From positions 1 to 64,000 of the forward strand of contig JAODTK010005597.1 of NCBI GenBank assembly GCA_026419785.1: 64,000 nucleotides of DNA, given 5' to 3'. Source of the stretch: Sclerodactyla briareus. Its lineage: Eukaryota; Echinodermata; Holothuroidea; Dendrochirotida; Sclerodactylidae. The position numbers and the translations under genes were made by a program. Of the stretch, positions 47,770 to 59,627 are shown one piece after another (the first letter of the stretch is position 1; every line of letters begins with the position of its first letter). Below the pieces are notes generated by a model, which saw nothing but the letters and a program-made list of their open reading frames with translations, made no database searches and was not told where the DNA came from.

Positions 47770-48360
47770 GTGACCGACTCGTGAGTCGATCAACGAGCGT
47801 GAGTCGATCAACGCGTCCTTTTTGTAGTGCAGAACGCGCTCTATTACTGCGTGTAAATACCTGGGATTCAAAAACGTCCGCGCGATAGTAATGATCTAAT
47901 TCAGACGCTCAAAACAATTTGATCATTCCATGTTCCAATTTCGGAGAACCAATTTATCTTGGATGATTTTGGTGTTTCCATAGGGTGAATCACCCTGCCA
48001 GAAATCCGCCGAAAGAAAAGAAGTGTTTTTTTCATGTTTTCCATTTCATGGATAGTTTGACAAGATGTTTTTTAGTTGTGAATTGCAGGTAACAGAGTCC
48101 GAAATGTTTTTGCATGCCGTGTAAGGAGTAATTTCTGCATGGTGATCGACTCACGATCGGGAAGCTGATGCTTTGTTGACTTCTGCCATCTCTTTTTTGA
48201 ACCTCTTTTTTGGCCTCGGACAATCCGTTTCATTGAGACAACAATGATCACGAAGGAGAGACAAGATGAGGGAATACTTCTGTTAAGTTTCGTTCATTTC
48301 GCATTTGTTTTCTTGTTGTTATTAATATGTCCCTTAGTTGATCGCCTCACGATTGTACTA
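47770..48360. repeat. Short inverted repeats with 'gtgagtcgatcaac'
   Basis: GTGAGTCGATCAACG occurs twice in direct orientation (47779-47815). Its reverse complement appears as gatcgactcac at about 48144 and gttgatcgcctcacgat at about 48338. The outer pair could be the ends of a non-autonomous DNA transposon of about 580 bp, but no target duplication was found. Confidence 0.45.
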
Positions 48361-48835
48361 GTATACCTGTACTAAAGCCTGGCGTTCACAACTCGGGCCC
48401 TAGGCTGTTTTTTAATCTACGCTAAGTGGCCAACTATCTATTTCAACTTCAGTTCCGAAAAGCTTGCATCTCAATTAATAATCCCAAAAGACCAATTATT
48501 GAAGTCAAGACAAGTGTTTAGAACTCATTCATTCCCGTATTGGTCTTTGGCAGGTGAGAATTACCAAATAGTCACCCCGAATCAGTCAGAATCTCTCCAC
48601 TGATCAAAGTTGACTGTGATCAAGACACTTCACAAGTTGTTGTTTGCATGGCCACTCTTAAGTTATAAAAGTCACATGCAGATTTTTTCTTTATAGTGAT
48701 GTCCTGCATGTGCCCAATATGAAGGATAGGCTCGCCAAAAAGCCCTGAATTGGCCACACGTCTGTTTTTTACAAAACTATATGGTTTCAAAACAAGACGG
48801 CGTTGGGGAAAACAAGTGGTAATTTTCACCACTAA
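48355..48835 (-). repeat. Dispersed repeat family C, copy 2
   Basis: The reverse complement of 16436-16870 over its whole length (shared words listed there). Its left boundary coincides with the end of the 'gatcgcctcacgat' inverted repeat, suggesting adjacent or nested insertions. Confidence 0.8.
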
Positions 48836-49316
48836 TTACAGTCCAAAGTAAGCTGTAAATACAACTCCCTACTCCGTGTCAATTTTTAACATTGTAGTGT
48901 GGAGTTGCTGGGAATGTTCTTGTACTGGGTTGGGTGGGTTGAAGGGGGTTCGCTAGAGGGCTGAGTAAGTTTGGTTTGGGGGGTGGCTGAAGGGAGAAAG
49001 TGTGGGGATGGCGGCGCTGAGTGACGGATGTCGTCACCTCCAATGGGAAGAGTGCTTATTTTACATAAAAAAAATTCTGATACGTGACTAGTGTAGCCAC
49101 TAGCTAATTCACGCTAGTGTAGTGTTAAATTTGACCCTATGGCTATTGTTGTGGCGGTGGCCTACAGCCTGGGCCTCGCCTGTATTTGTTTTACGGGTTT
49201 TATTACGCAGCATAGGCCCGAGAGCGTTTTGTCCCAGCCCCACCGCACTTTTTTGAAGCAACAGTGTGGTTGGATTAGAGCATTGCTGACGAGTACAGAC
49301 AGAATCAGTGGCAGCT
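48836..49316. other. Unassigned DNA with G-rich tract
   Basis: A G-rich run of short G clusters at 48928-49015 (ggttgggtgggttg and similar) could form quadruplex structures on the plus strand. No gene recognised. Confidence 0.4.
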
Positions 49317-49500
49317 AAAGCCCGTGGTCCACCCTGACCGTTCTAAGGCCCCGATCATGAGTCGGCCGACTAGAAACTGAAATCGTTTCAAGAATCGCCA
49401 GTGTACCACTCTTCCTTTTCCCAATCGGCCGATCCGATCCGAGTCGGACATGTCAGACCTCTAATCGGCCGACCGAATCTTGATCGCCAGTCTGACCTCT
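49317..49500 (+). repeat. CGGCCG-rich repeat, left inverted partner
   Basis: It starts 'gcccgtggtccaccctgacc', then 'gagtcggccgact', 'aatcggccgatccgat' and 'aatcggccgaccgaatc'. The outer end matches the reverse complement of 54745-54762 (ggcagtgtgaccacggcc). Palindromic atcggccgat words are the core. Confidence 0.6.
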
Positions 49501-51997
49501 TGGCCGGGAGTTTCCTGTTCTCGTTATTCACGATTCGGTATAATTGGAATAAATATCAGTTACGAGGTGTGCTGATGCTGATCACCTACGAATAACGAAT
49601 TAGATAATTCAATGCGCCCTGAGGAGCACTTATCCCACGTCTAAGTCGGAGAATACTTCACAAAATGGTATATTATGTGACTGAATCGGACGGAGCTTCG
49701 TCTCACACTAGCCTAAGTACTTGCCCATAAATTAGTGTTATATTAGCAATGTTGTGTTGTACAGCGGGACGTAACATTAGGCCTCTGCGACAGTTTGAGT
49801 GTGACATTCTCGTTTATTGTTTTTGACTCATCTATTAGTGTAAAATCCCCAAATAGACTCGTCTCTAGCCATTTGATCTCGACTAGTGCTGCCGTTAGGC
49901 CTATTTGCATCGACGGACTCTAGAAGTGTTTTTCTCAATGTTATAGAGTACCGAAGTGATCCAGACTTACAGTAGCAACGCCTAGCAACGGCTCTGCCTA
50001 TTATAGCGAAACTGGTGCTCGTGCAAGAATTCGCAATCCCTGTTCCGTAAGCGGCGACATGGCTGGGATTTCTATTTCGGCACTGACTTTTTTCTTCCCA
50101 CCGGATGAGCACAAATCATTGGAGAGCTACTACAAATCTGATCATGGACAATCACTGACGTGCTCCCCTGGGGGATTTGGAGGGAAAGTTCACACAAACA
50201 GAAGAAAACTCATCAAGTCGCTGTGGTATAATTATGATCATTATCTAGGCCTAACTGTTAGGCCAGTAACTTAGTCTACTGAGAAGTAGGCTACTGTTGA
50301 TTGTTGTGTGTCTAATAGCCGACTTATCCGTAGCGTGAACATTCAACCTGCGATTATAGGCTATTATCAAAATGCACCAGATTGTAATGTGAACAGAGCC
50401 CAGGGGCGACTGTGGATGGAACAGCTGGGAGTGTAGCCGGCGTCGGGAAAAGGGGTGGGGTGAGGGGTGGCAACCTTGTCGATCAGTGACGTCGCCAGAC
50501 TTTAGTTGGGGGATCAGGGGCTTTAAGGAGGCCACTGCCATCACTGCCACTGTCGAAAATCAGGAATCCAGGATTTTCATTGGGGAATATGGTCAAAATG
50601 ACACCTCACAAGGGCCTGGACCATGGACATCCACCCTATTATCATTCATTTACATTCTATCAATTGCACTCATTTTTCCATCCCCCCGTATCGCAGTACA
50701 GGTAACATCAAACAGCTCACAAATTTTGGGGGGACTGAATCATCCAATTGTTGTGTCATGGGTATCTGTTTGGTGGAAGGACACGGGTAGGGGGTCGAGA
50801 CCGGTACGTGGCTCAACTTTCAACTAGAGCGCTCGAAGTTAAGAGTGTTGGCAGTGGCGAGAGGCATGGGCCCTATTCCATGACATAGTAAAGCTGATAG
50901 CCCACGATACAGGAGGGTGGTGGAGGATGAAATTCTTTGCAAAAAAAATATTACCTTTCTACTACTATACCCTGGTCAGTAGGAATGACGTGACAACAGG
51001 AAACCTCCACTGAGTCCTCATTCTGATATATACTGTGATATTATAGTTAAGCATCTACATCTCGTAGAATTCGGTTCCATAGGTGTCAAAAACTCGAATG
51101 ACAATTGAAGTTAAAATAATATAGATTCGCTAGCACAGTTCACTTACCAGAAATGACAATTGTGCAAAGCGTAAGATTAGGGGGGGGGGGGGGGGGGGGG
51201 TGGTTGGGGGTGGGTTAGTCACATTTACGCTAATATGTATCTAACACATGGCTCCAGCGTTACTAACTTCATCTTGGATAAGAACAAGAGGGCAACGTTC
51301 TGCCCAACAGTGGCGATTTAGCATGGGGAATCGAATGCACATTACAATTATGCACACCAGTGGCGTAGGTACGAGTGGGGGGTGTCACGGGGCACCCCCC
51401 CCCCCCCAAGACAAAGCGGTGAACACCAGGTGCCCCAGTGGAAATCGCCCAAACTATTACCATTCTGCAATATTGCTCTTTTCAGGCAAGTTCAGCGCAG
51501 CAGCCCTCCACCCTCGAGAGAAGAGAGGGAGAGAGCAACTTTGTTTTAGGTGGGCCTGCCATAACGTCATTAATTTTGGAGGAAGTTGAAAACTTCCTAT
51601 GAGTAGCCGAATAGACGCGTTGCGGCCATGTAGTGTCCGATTAGCTGACGTTGATGTGAAAGATCGAAGTCGAGTGAATTGGTGTATTTGTCTGGTCCCC
51701 TTATTACGAGATGAAGCGGCGTTCAAACAAGTTGATGTAGCCTAAAATATTGCAATTTTTTTCTCGGAATGAACCGGAACAATGGACGGATTTTTTTTGT
51801 GACACGACCTACGAAGCCAACAGAAAGACCCAGTGCCAGTGGCCGAATTACAGGGGAGAAGTGAAGGTGAAGGGGATGAGACCTCCGAACTCCAGGTATT
51901 TCCGTTCGGCTCCCCCTCCTAGTTTGAGAGGGACTAGAGAGAGAGGATGATTAAAAACCTACAGTTGGTTTGAGACACATTGAAAATAATAGTATTC
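49501..51997. other. Unassigned non-coding DNA
   Basis: No gene recognised. It contains a G21 run (51180-51200) and a 'cagtggcgtag...ggcacccccccc' block at 51358-51412 typical of poly-C repeats. Frames at 50486-50827, 51248-51589 and 51457-51726 show no known domain. Confidence 0.4.
51180..51200 (+). repeat. Poly-G tract
   Basis: About 21 consecutive G, followed by tggttgggggtggg. Potential quadruplex. Confidence 0.9.
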
Positions 51998-52001
51998 TTA
52001 A

Positions 52002-52747
52002 GCCGCGGTCCATGAACGCGGGCGGGCGGGCGTTTTTGAAGACCGTTTCCATGCACGCGGGCGGGCGGGTTTTTCGAGTCACGCATCTCACTTCTAGTGT
52101 GTATATTGCGCTATATAAGAACTTAATTATTATTATTAAAAAAATATTATTGTTATTATTATTGTTGTTATTATTGTAAATATTATTATTATTATTATTA
52201 CTCTTAATACGGTATTATTACTATTGTTCTTATTATTATTTATCAAACACGAGACGCATACTAGTGGAAACCTAAACACCGGTGTTCATTTTCTGTAAAA
52301 ACCATTGTCTAAAATGTAAACGGATCACGGACCACTATTAAAACTTCACCATTGACAGGTTTTTGGAGATTGAATTAGCAAATACTTGACAATGGTTTAA
52401 ACATGACAATTGTGTTCAAATGGGTCTGGCCGTTAAAATCGAGAACAATCTGTATAAAAAACTCATCCTCCCCCCTCCGAGTGTTGAAACAGTTATGAAT
52501 ATTGTTTGGAAATTATTGAACATAAAGTTGTCCTCTACTCTCCATTATCGGGCTACAAGCCGCTAAGCTAGCAGGGAAATCCCCGGGAATCGATTACGAA
52601 GCCACGCGGACACGCGGCGGGCGGAAAAAATCGCTACATGACCGAGTCGAGAAAACGCCGCCCGCCCGCGTGATGGAACGGCTCCCTGAAAATAACGATG
52701 AGACGATTTGGGAGCCCGCCCGCCGCCGCGTGCTGGAAACGCGGGGC
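52002..52747. mobile_element. MITE-like element with GC-rich inverted ends, flanked by TAA
   Basis: The left end (gccgcggtccatgaacgcgg) and the reverse complement of the right end (gccccgcgtttccagcacgc) are inverted partners. Each is followed by a second GCGGGCGGGCGG block (52050-52070 left, 52660-52680 right). TAA flanks both sides (51999-52001 and 52748-52750). A 3-bp TWA target duplication and short inverted ends fit PIF/Harbinger-type elements. There is no transposase, so it is non-autonomous. The interior holds 'gcgctatataagaactt' followed by (TTA)n, which resembles a SINE tail and may be a nested piece. Confidence 0.65.
52128..52250 (+). repeat. (TTA)n/(ATT)n AT-rich microsatellite
   Basis: An interrupted array of att/tta inside the MITE-like element, beginning after 'gctatataagaactt'. 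Confidence 0.85.
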
Positions 52748-52750
52748 TAA

Positions 52751-54599
52751 GGTGAGATCTCGTTTATTGTAATTTCTGACTAATATGCCATCTCCCAGGG
52801 ACCCCGACGAGGCTTTGCCCCTGCGCCCCATGAGGCGGGCCCTGACATATCTCCCTCTTTGATCTTTGCCCTCCTGATTGCTCCATAAGTTGCCGAGGCT
52901 GAACTGCGAGGGGTTTCTCGAAGAAGTGTTGGTGGGGGGGGGGGGGGGGGAATGATATCATTGCGGTCACGCATTTAGAGCACAAAAACTCTTACAAAGC
53001 TCCAACATGCCAAACGACGCAGGAATGGGCCGTCTGTAATAATGTGATTTCATGTTCTCGAAAATGATCTGTGGGAATGTTCCTGAGAAATATTCTTCAA
53101 ACTACCGAGAAGGATGACCATTGTTCGCGTACTTTCGCTACGAAAATTGTGGACCCCCACAGGGAAAGTTTGTAAACCCCTTGCTCTAAACCTGGACTAC
53201 GCCACTGATGGCCCAAACGAAATAATGGGCCCGCCTTAATGAGCTCAGTCATAATGTTGGGTTAATTATGGACCGCCACAATAATAACAAAACTCGTATT
53301 GGCATTGAGTAGAGCTGTATGTTAAGGGTTATGCTATCAGGGCCCACAAACAATCGCCCGTGTTTATTAAATATTCCTGTGGGAAACAGCTGGTAAGTCT
53401 ATAACGTGTCGCGTAATGATAGGCGTTAACGTATTGGGCGCGACCTACATCAAAAAAGGACGTCTCGAATAATTATTGGAACCAACTCAAGAAGTAGGAT
53501 GATAGTCACGAATTTCAGACGGGGAAGGGGAAAGACTAGAAGGCCCGGGTGGTGGGAGCACTACGGGCCTCAAGAAACCGTTTGACAAAGTGATATCGTA
53601 AATTTGACCGAGGTAGCCGATCGTGATATGCTAATACGCTCAGTAACCCCCCAACCCCCAAGGAGCATGGTCTTCCCGCGCGAGCCAGGCTTGTTTCAGT
53701 GTGCTATTTTGACAAGATTGCATCAACGACACCTGAAAGTGCCCCCCAAAATTTACTAAGATAATGCAGGAGAAACGGCGAATAATTTCACGGAAGCGGA
53801 TGGATGTTTTGATGTGTATATTGAACACCAATTGCCACAACGCCCGTCTACGAATGCAAACAAATTTAGTGGAATTCTTATACTCAGACTAGGTAAAACA
53901 CAAAATAGTATTTGAAAAGGATATGTGTTTCGGTGTGCTATGTCGCACCGAAATGCATGACAGACTGCCTGGAAGTGAGATGTCCACAAGAACTGTATGA
54001 AATAATATGAGACTTGAGCAGACAAGCGAAAGTGAAAGGGTTACCTCAAATATTTAGCTTAATGAGAAACTGAGTTAACATTTTTTCGTCGATGCCCCCC
54101 CCCACCAAAAAAAAATATGGGAAGAACTTACGCGCTCCGCGAGCAATAGTTTGTAGTGTCGTTTTGGTGTGGCCCAATGGAAGTGATTTGCCAAGAAAAT
54201 TTACTCAACTTTTGGGCCAACCTTTGAGATGGCGCAAGATCATGCCCACCATTTTAATGACGGGAACCAGTGGCATCGGGAGGCGACTGATTTGTGAAAA
54301 ATTTCTTGCAACGCTCCCGCAGCCAACGTGCGACGCCCACCCACGCCATTCCCCCCCTCCCCCTCCCCCACTAGATGGTGACATGGCGCCCCCTGAGAGA
54401 ACGAGGGAGTGGTTAACCATACCGCCCCTCACTGGTGAATTCCCGGCGGCGCAAATGGTACCGATACGGCACAATCGTACTGCCAAAATGGCCGTGAAAT
54501 CTCGGGGTTGAACCGCAGGATCCCCTTTAATAATTCCATTTATTTAAAATGTTAAAAAATGTGCTTGAGAGACGGGTACAAACTATAAGGGGATCCGAT
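52751..54599. other. Unassigned non-coding DNA
   Basis: No gene recognised. A G17 run lies at about 52934-52950. 'ctacgccactgatgg' occurs at 53197-53211. A poly-C/A block at 54095-54115 followed by 'ttacgcgctccgcgagc' resembles family D. The frame 54092-54511 starts in that block and is not convincing. Confidence 0.4.
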
Positions 54600-54765
54600 A
54601 GGATTCGGAAACTCCTGTAAGTAATAATCGGCCGACTGAATCGGGCAATGTGCCCACTCTTGCTAGAGAGCGCGATCGGCCGATCGAATCGGGCGACTCA
54701 ATAATGGCCGATGCGATGAATATTCGGGCAGTGTGACCACGGCCGTACTATTTCAAGATTTGTTG
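54600..54765 (-). repeat. CGGCCG-rich repeat, right inverted partner
   Basis: 'aatcggccgactgaatcggg', 'gatcggccgatcgaatcggg' and 'gggcagtgtgaccacggcc'. Inverted relative to 49317-49500; about 5.1 kb separates the two. Confidence 0.6.
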
Positions 54766-57115
54766 CAGTGGAAGCTATAACCATGGCCGGTGATTTTTAA
54801 ATGGTTATATCATCTGGTGGACTCTCAAACGAGGGGGGGTGAGTGGAAGGGCCGAATTATGCCTCCATGACAAAATAGCCACGCATACTACGAAATAACA
54901 CATTAAGACCTCAGAAAAAGGATCCTGCTGAAAATCGCCATGAAATGCTCTCTAAACATGCAGTTGTTGCAAGTCAAGCGTGCAGTGACTGGTAGCAAAC
55001 GGACCTGAACTCTGGTGTGTGCTTTTCAGTGTGCTTTTCTGGTGTGCCTTTTCCGGTTTTCACAGGCTGAATAGAGTGGTTTCGTACAAATGTTGGGTCA
55101 TGCGAAATAGTCATAAGTGATCTCCAACTTTTATACTGAATATTAATGCGAGCAAACCTGATAGAAATGATCAAGAGTTTACTGAATACTGGATATAAAA
55201 ATATCTTCAGCAGATCAAGCTATTTTTAGGCTCAGTTTGTGCGTTTACAGGCTATTTCTGAGAAAGGAATTCGTGGAAACTGCTTGAAATGTCGGAAATA
55301 TGATGTTGGAGTAAAGTAGTGGAAAGTAAGTCTCATGGACGTTATCCAGGGCTCAGCTGATTTTACCACCCCAGTATTACATGGTTGCGTGATATTTGTA
55401 TTTGACTTACGTAATTTGCATGTATTTCAGATTAGTGAATTATTTAATAATACGTCAGTTAGGCTAAGCTATGAATGATGCCCGGGGGTTTTTTAGACGA
55501 GCCTACTGTACTAACTTATTAATGGATTGCTGTTACATTACATTGTGTGTTGTACGCCACTTGGTTATACTAAGTCCTGGTTCACGGAATAGGCTGGCCT
55601 TATGCTAGTTTTTTTCGCTGCCTCGCAACGGTGATTCCGGTATATTGCACTAACCTACATTACACACTGTCGCGGATGATACACCAAAACTGGATAGTTA
55701 TCAATAACTACCTCCATTGCTGCATAGGCGCAGCTCACATGTTGCTATAGAACCGCATGTTTGAATTTTGCATTTCAACACCTTGGAAAATGAGGGGCGG
55801 CCGAGGCGATGGGACCTTCGTCCTACACCCAGGGGCCTAAATTACACTATTTTCCAAGAGGGTGTGAACTTTTGGGACCACGAGGACATTCTGAGACCCC
55901 GACTTTTTATCTGACTATTTTTGTAACATCTCGTTTGGGGGGGGAGATGACAGTGGGACGTTGTGATGGGGGGCGGGGGGGGGGTTGTCACTTTAATCTG
56001 CAGGGGGATTCCGTACGGCGGGGCCTCAATGCAGATTATTGCAATATCCGTCACGACCATCATGCGTCAGGGGGTCAGTTCAAATTACCAACGTGTCCGA
56101 CTTCGGCCGCTCGGAGACCGTTCTTTTTGCCGCTATGGCCGATTTTCCATATCTCATCGGGGGGTGTCACCCCCCTACACCCCCTCCCCCCTCCCCCCCC
56201 ATAATACGCCCCTGCTACACCATGAATCAAACTAAGTTAGGCACATAGCGGTTAATTGTTCCTATTTGTAAGTGTGCATGCTCAGCTAAGCAGTTCGCGG
56301 GTGAAAAGCCAAGTGCTAACTAATATAGATGAAATTCTTCTCAGTGCGCTATCATTTACGGCTGTTTTACCTGTCCCCACTCGTTGAAAAATTGCCTAAT
56401 TTAACAATGGTCAATTATTCATTTAGGCACTTTCAAACAATAGGATACACCATTCTTCAGAAATTAGACGAAGCAGGGGGGGAGTTTCCAGGACCCTCTG
56501 TGCAATTAGCAGTTAGTCACTTATTTTTAGCATGGAACCAGCTATTGTAGCTCATTCACTGCTTATTTTTGCATGGCATAGGAAGACGTACGTCGGTTAC
56601 TGACTAATTTAAGTTGTTGTATAAGAGTCTTTGTAAAATATGCAATGTTTCACTATTGGTGGTGAAGAAATTGGAACCTGGGCTCGCCACTAGTTGCATT
56701 TAGCATATGATGATGCCAAATGTCATTCTCAATGTCCTTCCACACTGTAAAAGTATATGCTGTATGTGCCTGTATATATGCCTGGCATTGATAGCAAACA
56801 CATATGGTCCACATGTATGTGGATTTTATGAGGAAAAAATACAGTGCATTAGGACATTCTGGGAAGATCTGTGCTGTTTAATGTACAAGTGCATAGAGAG
56901 TTCCAAGCCTCTGAAAAACAGGGAGAGCACAACTCGTCACAGGAAGGGAATACACGGAGATAACTTGAATGTATAGGACGGAGCACTTGCAGAATACATG
57001 GCCGCTTCTACCAACCCCCAATTCTTCACCTGATGCGTGAATTGCGGCGTACACCATGCCGCACTTCGTCTGCGTGTGTCGGCACAAATAATTAAATTAG
57101 ATTCTACTGATTTTT
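54766..57115. other. Unassigned non-coding DNA
   Basis: No gene recognised. G- and C-rich blocks at 55936-55985 and 56158-56202 (opposite compositions about 200 bp apart) look like one fold-back repeat. Frames at 55809-56204 and 55963-56235 cross it and are composition artefacts. Confidence 0.4.
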
Positions 57116-57467
57116 GTTCCCTTGACGAGCAGAGGAATCTTGCAGTCATGTCAGTGTGTATGTTGCTGTGTGTATGTGACGCTGCTTGTGATTACGATAA
57201 CTTGACCCCGCCTGGTTTAATGAAGCGCATACTTGGTATATGGGTTCCCTATAACGAATACATGATCCCCGTTGTTCTGGGGTCTGTCGAAGGTCAACAG
57301 GGACACGGTCGAAAACACCTTGTGATCACGTTAGGTCCAGAATGCTGGGGGCCCGATCAAGCCTGAAATTTTGGCATGCAGCTTTCTTATGGGGAGAACC
57401 CATTGTTTTATTGTGGATTTTGGGCATTTTGTGAAAAATAGTTGAATTGAGAAAAATTGATACTTGC
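57116..57467 (+). repeat. Repeat family G, left part, interrupted by LINE
   Basis: 'ggaatcttgcagtcatg', 'gtgtgtatgtgacgc', 'gcttgtgattacgataactt', 'gaccccgcctgg', 'catacttggtat', 'gggttccctataacgaatac', 'gaaggtcaacag', 'gtgatcacgttaggtccag' and 'ggcatgcagctttcttatgg'. The same series occurs at 58610-58880 and 63600-64000. Confidence 0.75.
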
Positions 57468-58608
57468 TAGAAGCTGTGTTAGCGTAAACGTTTCTTACAG
57501 TTACTATTTTGCTGTGATGTGGGTGTTCACCAAGGCTCGGTGTTGAGCCCTGTGTTGTTCGGCATGCGTTTTGCTCAGTTGCATTCAGAACTGGTGCCCA
57601 TGGGAGATTCTTGTATGCAGATGATTTTGTGCTGAGAGTATGTTGGAGTTAGTTTTGAAATTTGAGAGATGAATGGAGGGCCATAGAGAGTAAGGACTTA
57701 AGTCAACATGAACTAACGTTTGTCAGTCAGTGCTGACGTGCCCCAGTCGTTAGCTCTGGCAATTGGCCCTGTTCCTTTTGTAGTAAGGGCGTGGGCAGTA
57801 ATATCTATTTTCTGTGCAGCCAGGCCAACACTGGTAGAGTGCAGTGAGGTTAGTGGTGTTTGAATGCTGTTTAAGATTTAATGTGTAATCAGTGTACAGG
57901 TGACGTCAGAGTACTTTTTAGAGCACTAAAGTCATTGGGTTAGAAGTCAGTGGAGTCAGGTCAGTGTTAGAGTGAGTGCTTCCCTGGGAGTCAGTGGAAA
58001 ATTTTTGTTATCTAGGTGATATTAGTGCAGGTGGTGGGGCAGGGACAGTTCTGTGGTAAAATTAGAGTGTTGGAAAAGTTGAGAGCTTTTGCCGTTGCTC
58101 AAGTCTGGTCTGGAGTGTTCTCCATCATTGAAAGGGAGGCTTTTTCGAGGCTTGTGTCAGGAGTGTCATGCTCTATGGTATGAGACTGGGCATTGAAAAG
58201 AAATGACTTGACTAGCTGGAACCGAACTGATATGAGAATGATTAGATGGATGTGTGGTGTGGATCCGTGAGGTAGGAACCATCTAAGGAGTGAGAGATCG
58301 TTTTGGGTCTGCTAATATTTAGTGACTGTGTCCAAGTGAGATTGAGGTGGTTTGGCCACGTCGAAAGGATGCATGATGACCACTGGGTTAAGAAGGGTAT
58401 GGAGATCATGTGGCTGGCCGTCGTGGTAAAGCTAGACCCTGGAAGACTTGGGATGAGGTTGTGCGTAGTGATCTGGAGGCAATAGGTGGAGACCGTGCTC
58501 TCGCACAGAATAGGGTAGAGTGGAAGCGGGCCTGCAGTCAGAGTACCCCGTCTAACCCATGAAAGCATGGACCATTGGCGTAAAACTATGATGATGATGA
58601 TGATGATG
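57468..58608 (+). mobile_element. LINE (non-LTR retrotransposon) 3' part, degenerate
   Basis: Reverse transcriptase motifs: GVHQGSVLSPVLFG near 57516-57560 and LYADDF at 57613-57630 (catalytic Asp pair in YADD). Cys-rich words near 57765-57830 and the C-terminal RMIRWMCGV (near 58231) and RLRWFGHVER (about 58340-58370) are typical of LINE ORF2 ends. It finishes in 'gaaagcatggaccatt' and a (GAT)n-type tail at 58588-58607. It is 5'-truncated and has many stops and frame changes. The exact clade cannot be set by eye. Confidence 0.85.
58588..58607 (+). repeat. LINE 3' (ATG/GAT)n tail
   Basis: Six to seven tandem gat units terminate the LINE. Simple-repeat tails of this kind mark the 3' end of several non-LTR groups, including RTE-like ones. 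Confidence 0.75.
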
Positions 58609-58880
58609 GCAAATTTTTGGCTTGTGATCACGATACCTTGACCCCACCAGGATGGATGAAGCTCATACTTGGCATGTTGGTTCCCCATGAGAAGTACATG
58701 AACCCTATTGTTTTGGGTCAGGTCAAAGGTCATCTAAGGCCAACAGAGGTCAAAGTCTGAAACCCTGTGATCAAATTAAGTCCAGAATGCTCGGTCTGAT
58801 CATGCTGAATTTGGTATGCAGCTTTCTCATGGGGAGTACAGGAACTCTTTTTGGTCCCCATTGTTTTGGGGTCACGGCCA
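58609..58880 (+). repeat. Repeat family G, right part
   Basis: It continues the family after the LINE: 'cttgtgatcacgatacc', 'ttgaccccaccaggatgg', 'catacttggcatg', 'ttccccatgagaagtacatg', 'ggtcaaaggtcatc', 'ggtatgcagctttctcatgg'. It is a second unit of the same tandem pattern (spacing to 57116-57400 fits once the LINE is removed). Confidence 0.75.
58720..58732 (+). promoter_or_regulatory. DR1-type nuclear-receptor half-site pair within repeat
   Basis: AGGTCAAAGGTCA, perfect DR1, in family G. The related unit at 57.3 kb has a diverged form (cgaaggtcaac). Confidence 0.35.
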
Positions 58881-59627
58881 AAGAGATCTCCGTTTCATTA
58901 TAATAAGACAGTCAAGGAATCACTTAGCCTTTTGGCTTTCTGGTTTTCTAAGTCTGGCTGTGTAGTCCTCTGAAGTTCCTTACCGTACAAGCAGGTTATA
59001 ATTTCAAGGCCAGAGACGGAGTCGTGGAGACGCATTCACAAATGAGTTAAAGGACAACTGCAGGCTTGGATACAACAGAGGTTATATTGTGGAGAACTGA
59101 AAACTGTATCTATAGGTCCAAACCCTTTTTCAATGCGATGTTCCTATGTGGAGTTATTGGGCCTTAGGCAGAGAAATTGGGGAGAATCCCAATTGCGCAA
59201 TAACGCATGACGTCCACACATGAACGACGCAGAAAATTATGTTATGTATTTGATTGTTTCATTTTGATGAATAAGTCAACATTTAGCAGAAATTTGTTAT
59301 CTTCTTTCACCAAAGTAACCATGACCACCTGCCAACCCACTACAACAATCTCCCGATAGACTAAATGCTTTCCGAAGTGAAATTAATGTTTGAATTTCCA
59401 AAGAAAACAAGAAAAATGTATGCAGGGTGTGCAAGTATGACATCAATTTATTCTTGCATGATGGGATGCATTTCGATCTTGCGCAATACACATGCTTCGC
59501 AATACACAAACTTCAAATGACTATAACTCCATAACGGAAAGTCCCTATGACCTTTCCGGTTTCGACTGAAGCATTCATTTTTAGCTGCGGGAGAGCAGCT
59601 CTTCAAGTAGTCATCAGTCTCTCCGTC
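58881..59627. other. Unassigned DNA beside microsatellite
   Basis: 'ggagacgcattcacaaatgagtt' type wording at 59026-59048 recurs at 61042-61062 on the other side of the TTCG array. No gene recognised. Confidence 0.4.

Noticed and set aside
51358..53209. Possible hAT-type transposon with CAGTGGCGTAG inverted ends
   Set aside because: The flanking 8 bases (atgcacac and atggccca) do not match as a target duplication, and this wording is common in poly-C repeats, so pairing these two ends is not supported.
54092..54511. 139-codon frame with Pro-rich stretch
   Set aside because: It begins in a poly-C repeat and its Pro runs come from C-runs; opposite-strand frames of similar length overlap it.
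58242..58733. 163-codon minus-strand frame
   Set aside because: It is a shadow opposite the LINE reverse transcriptase C-terminal region, whose plus-strand motifs are recognisable.
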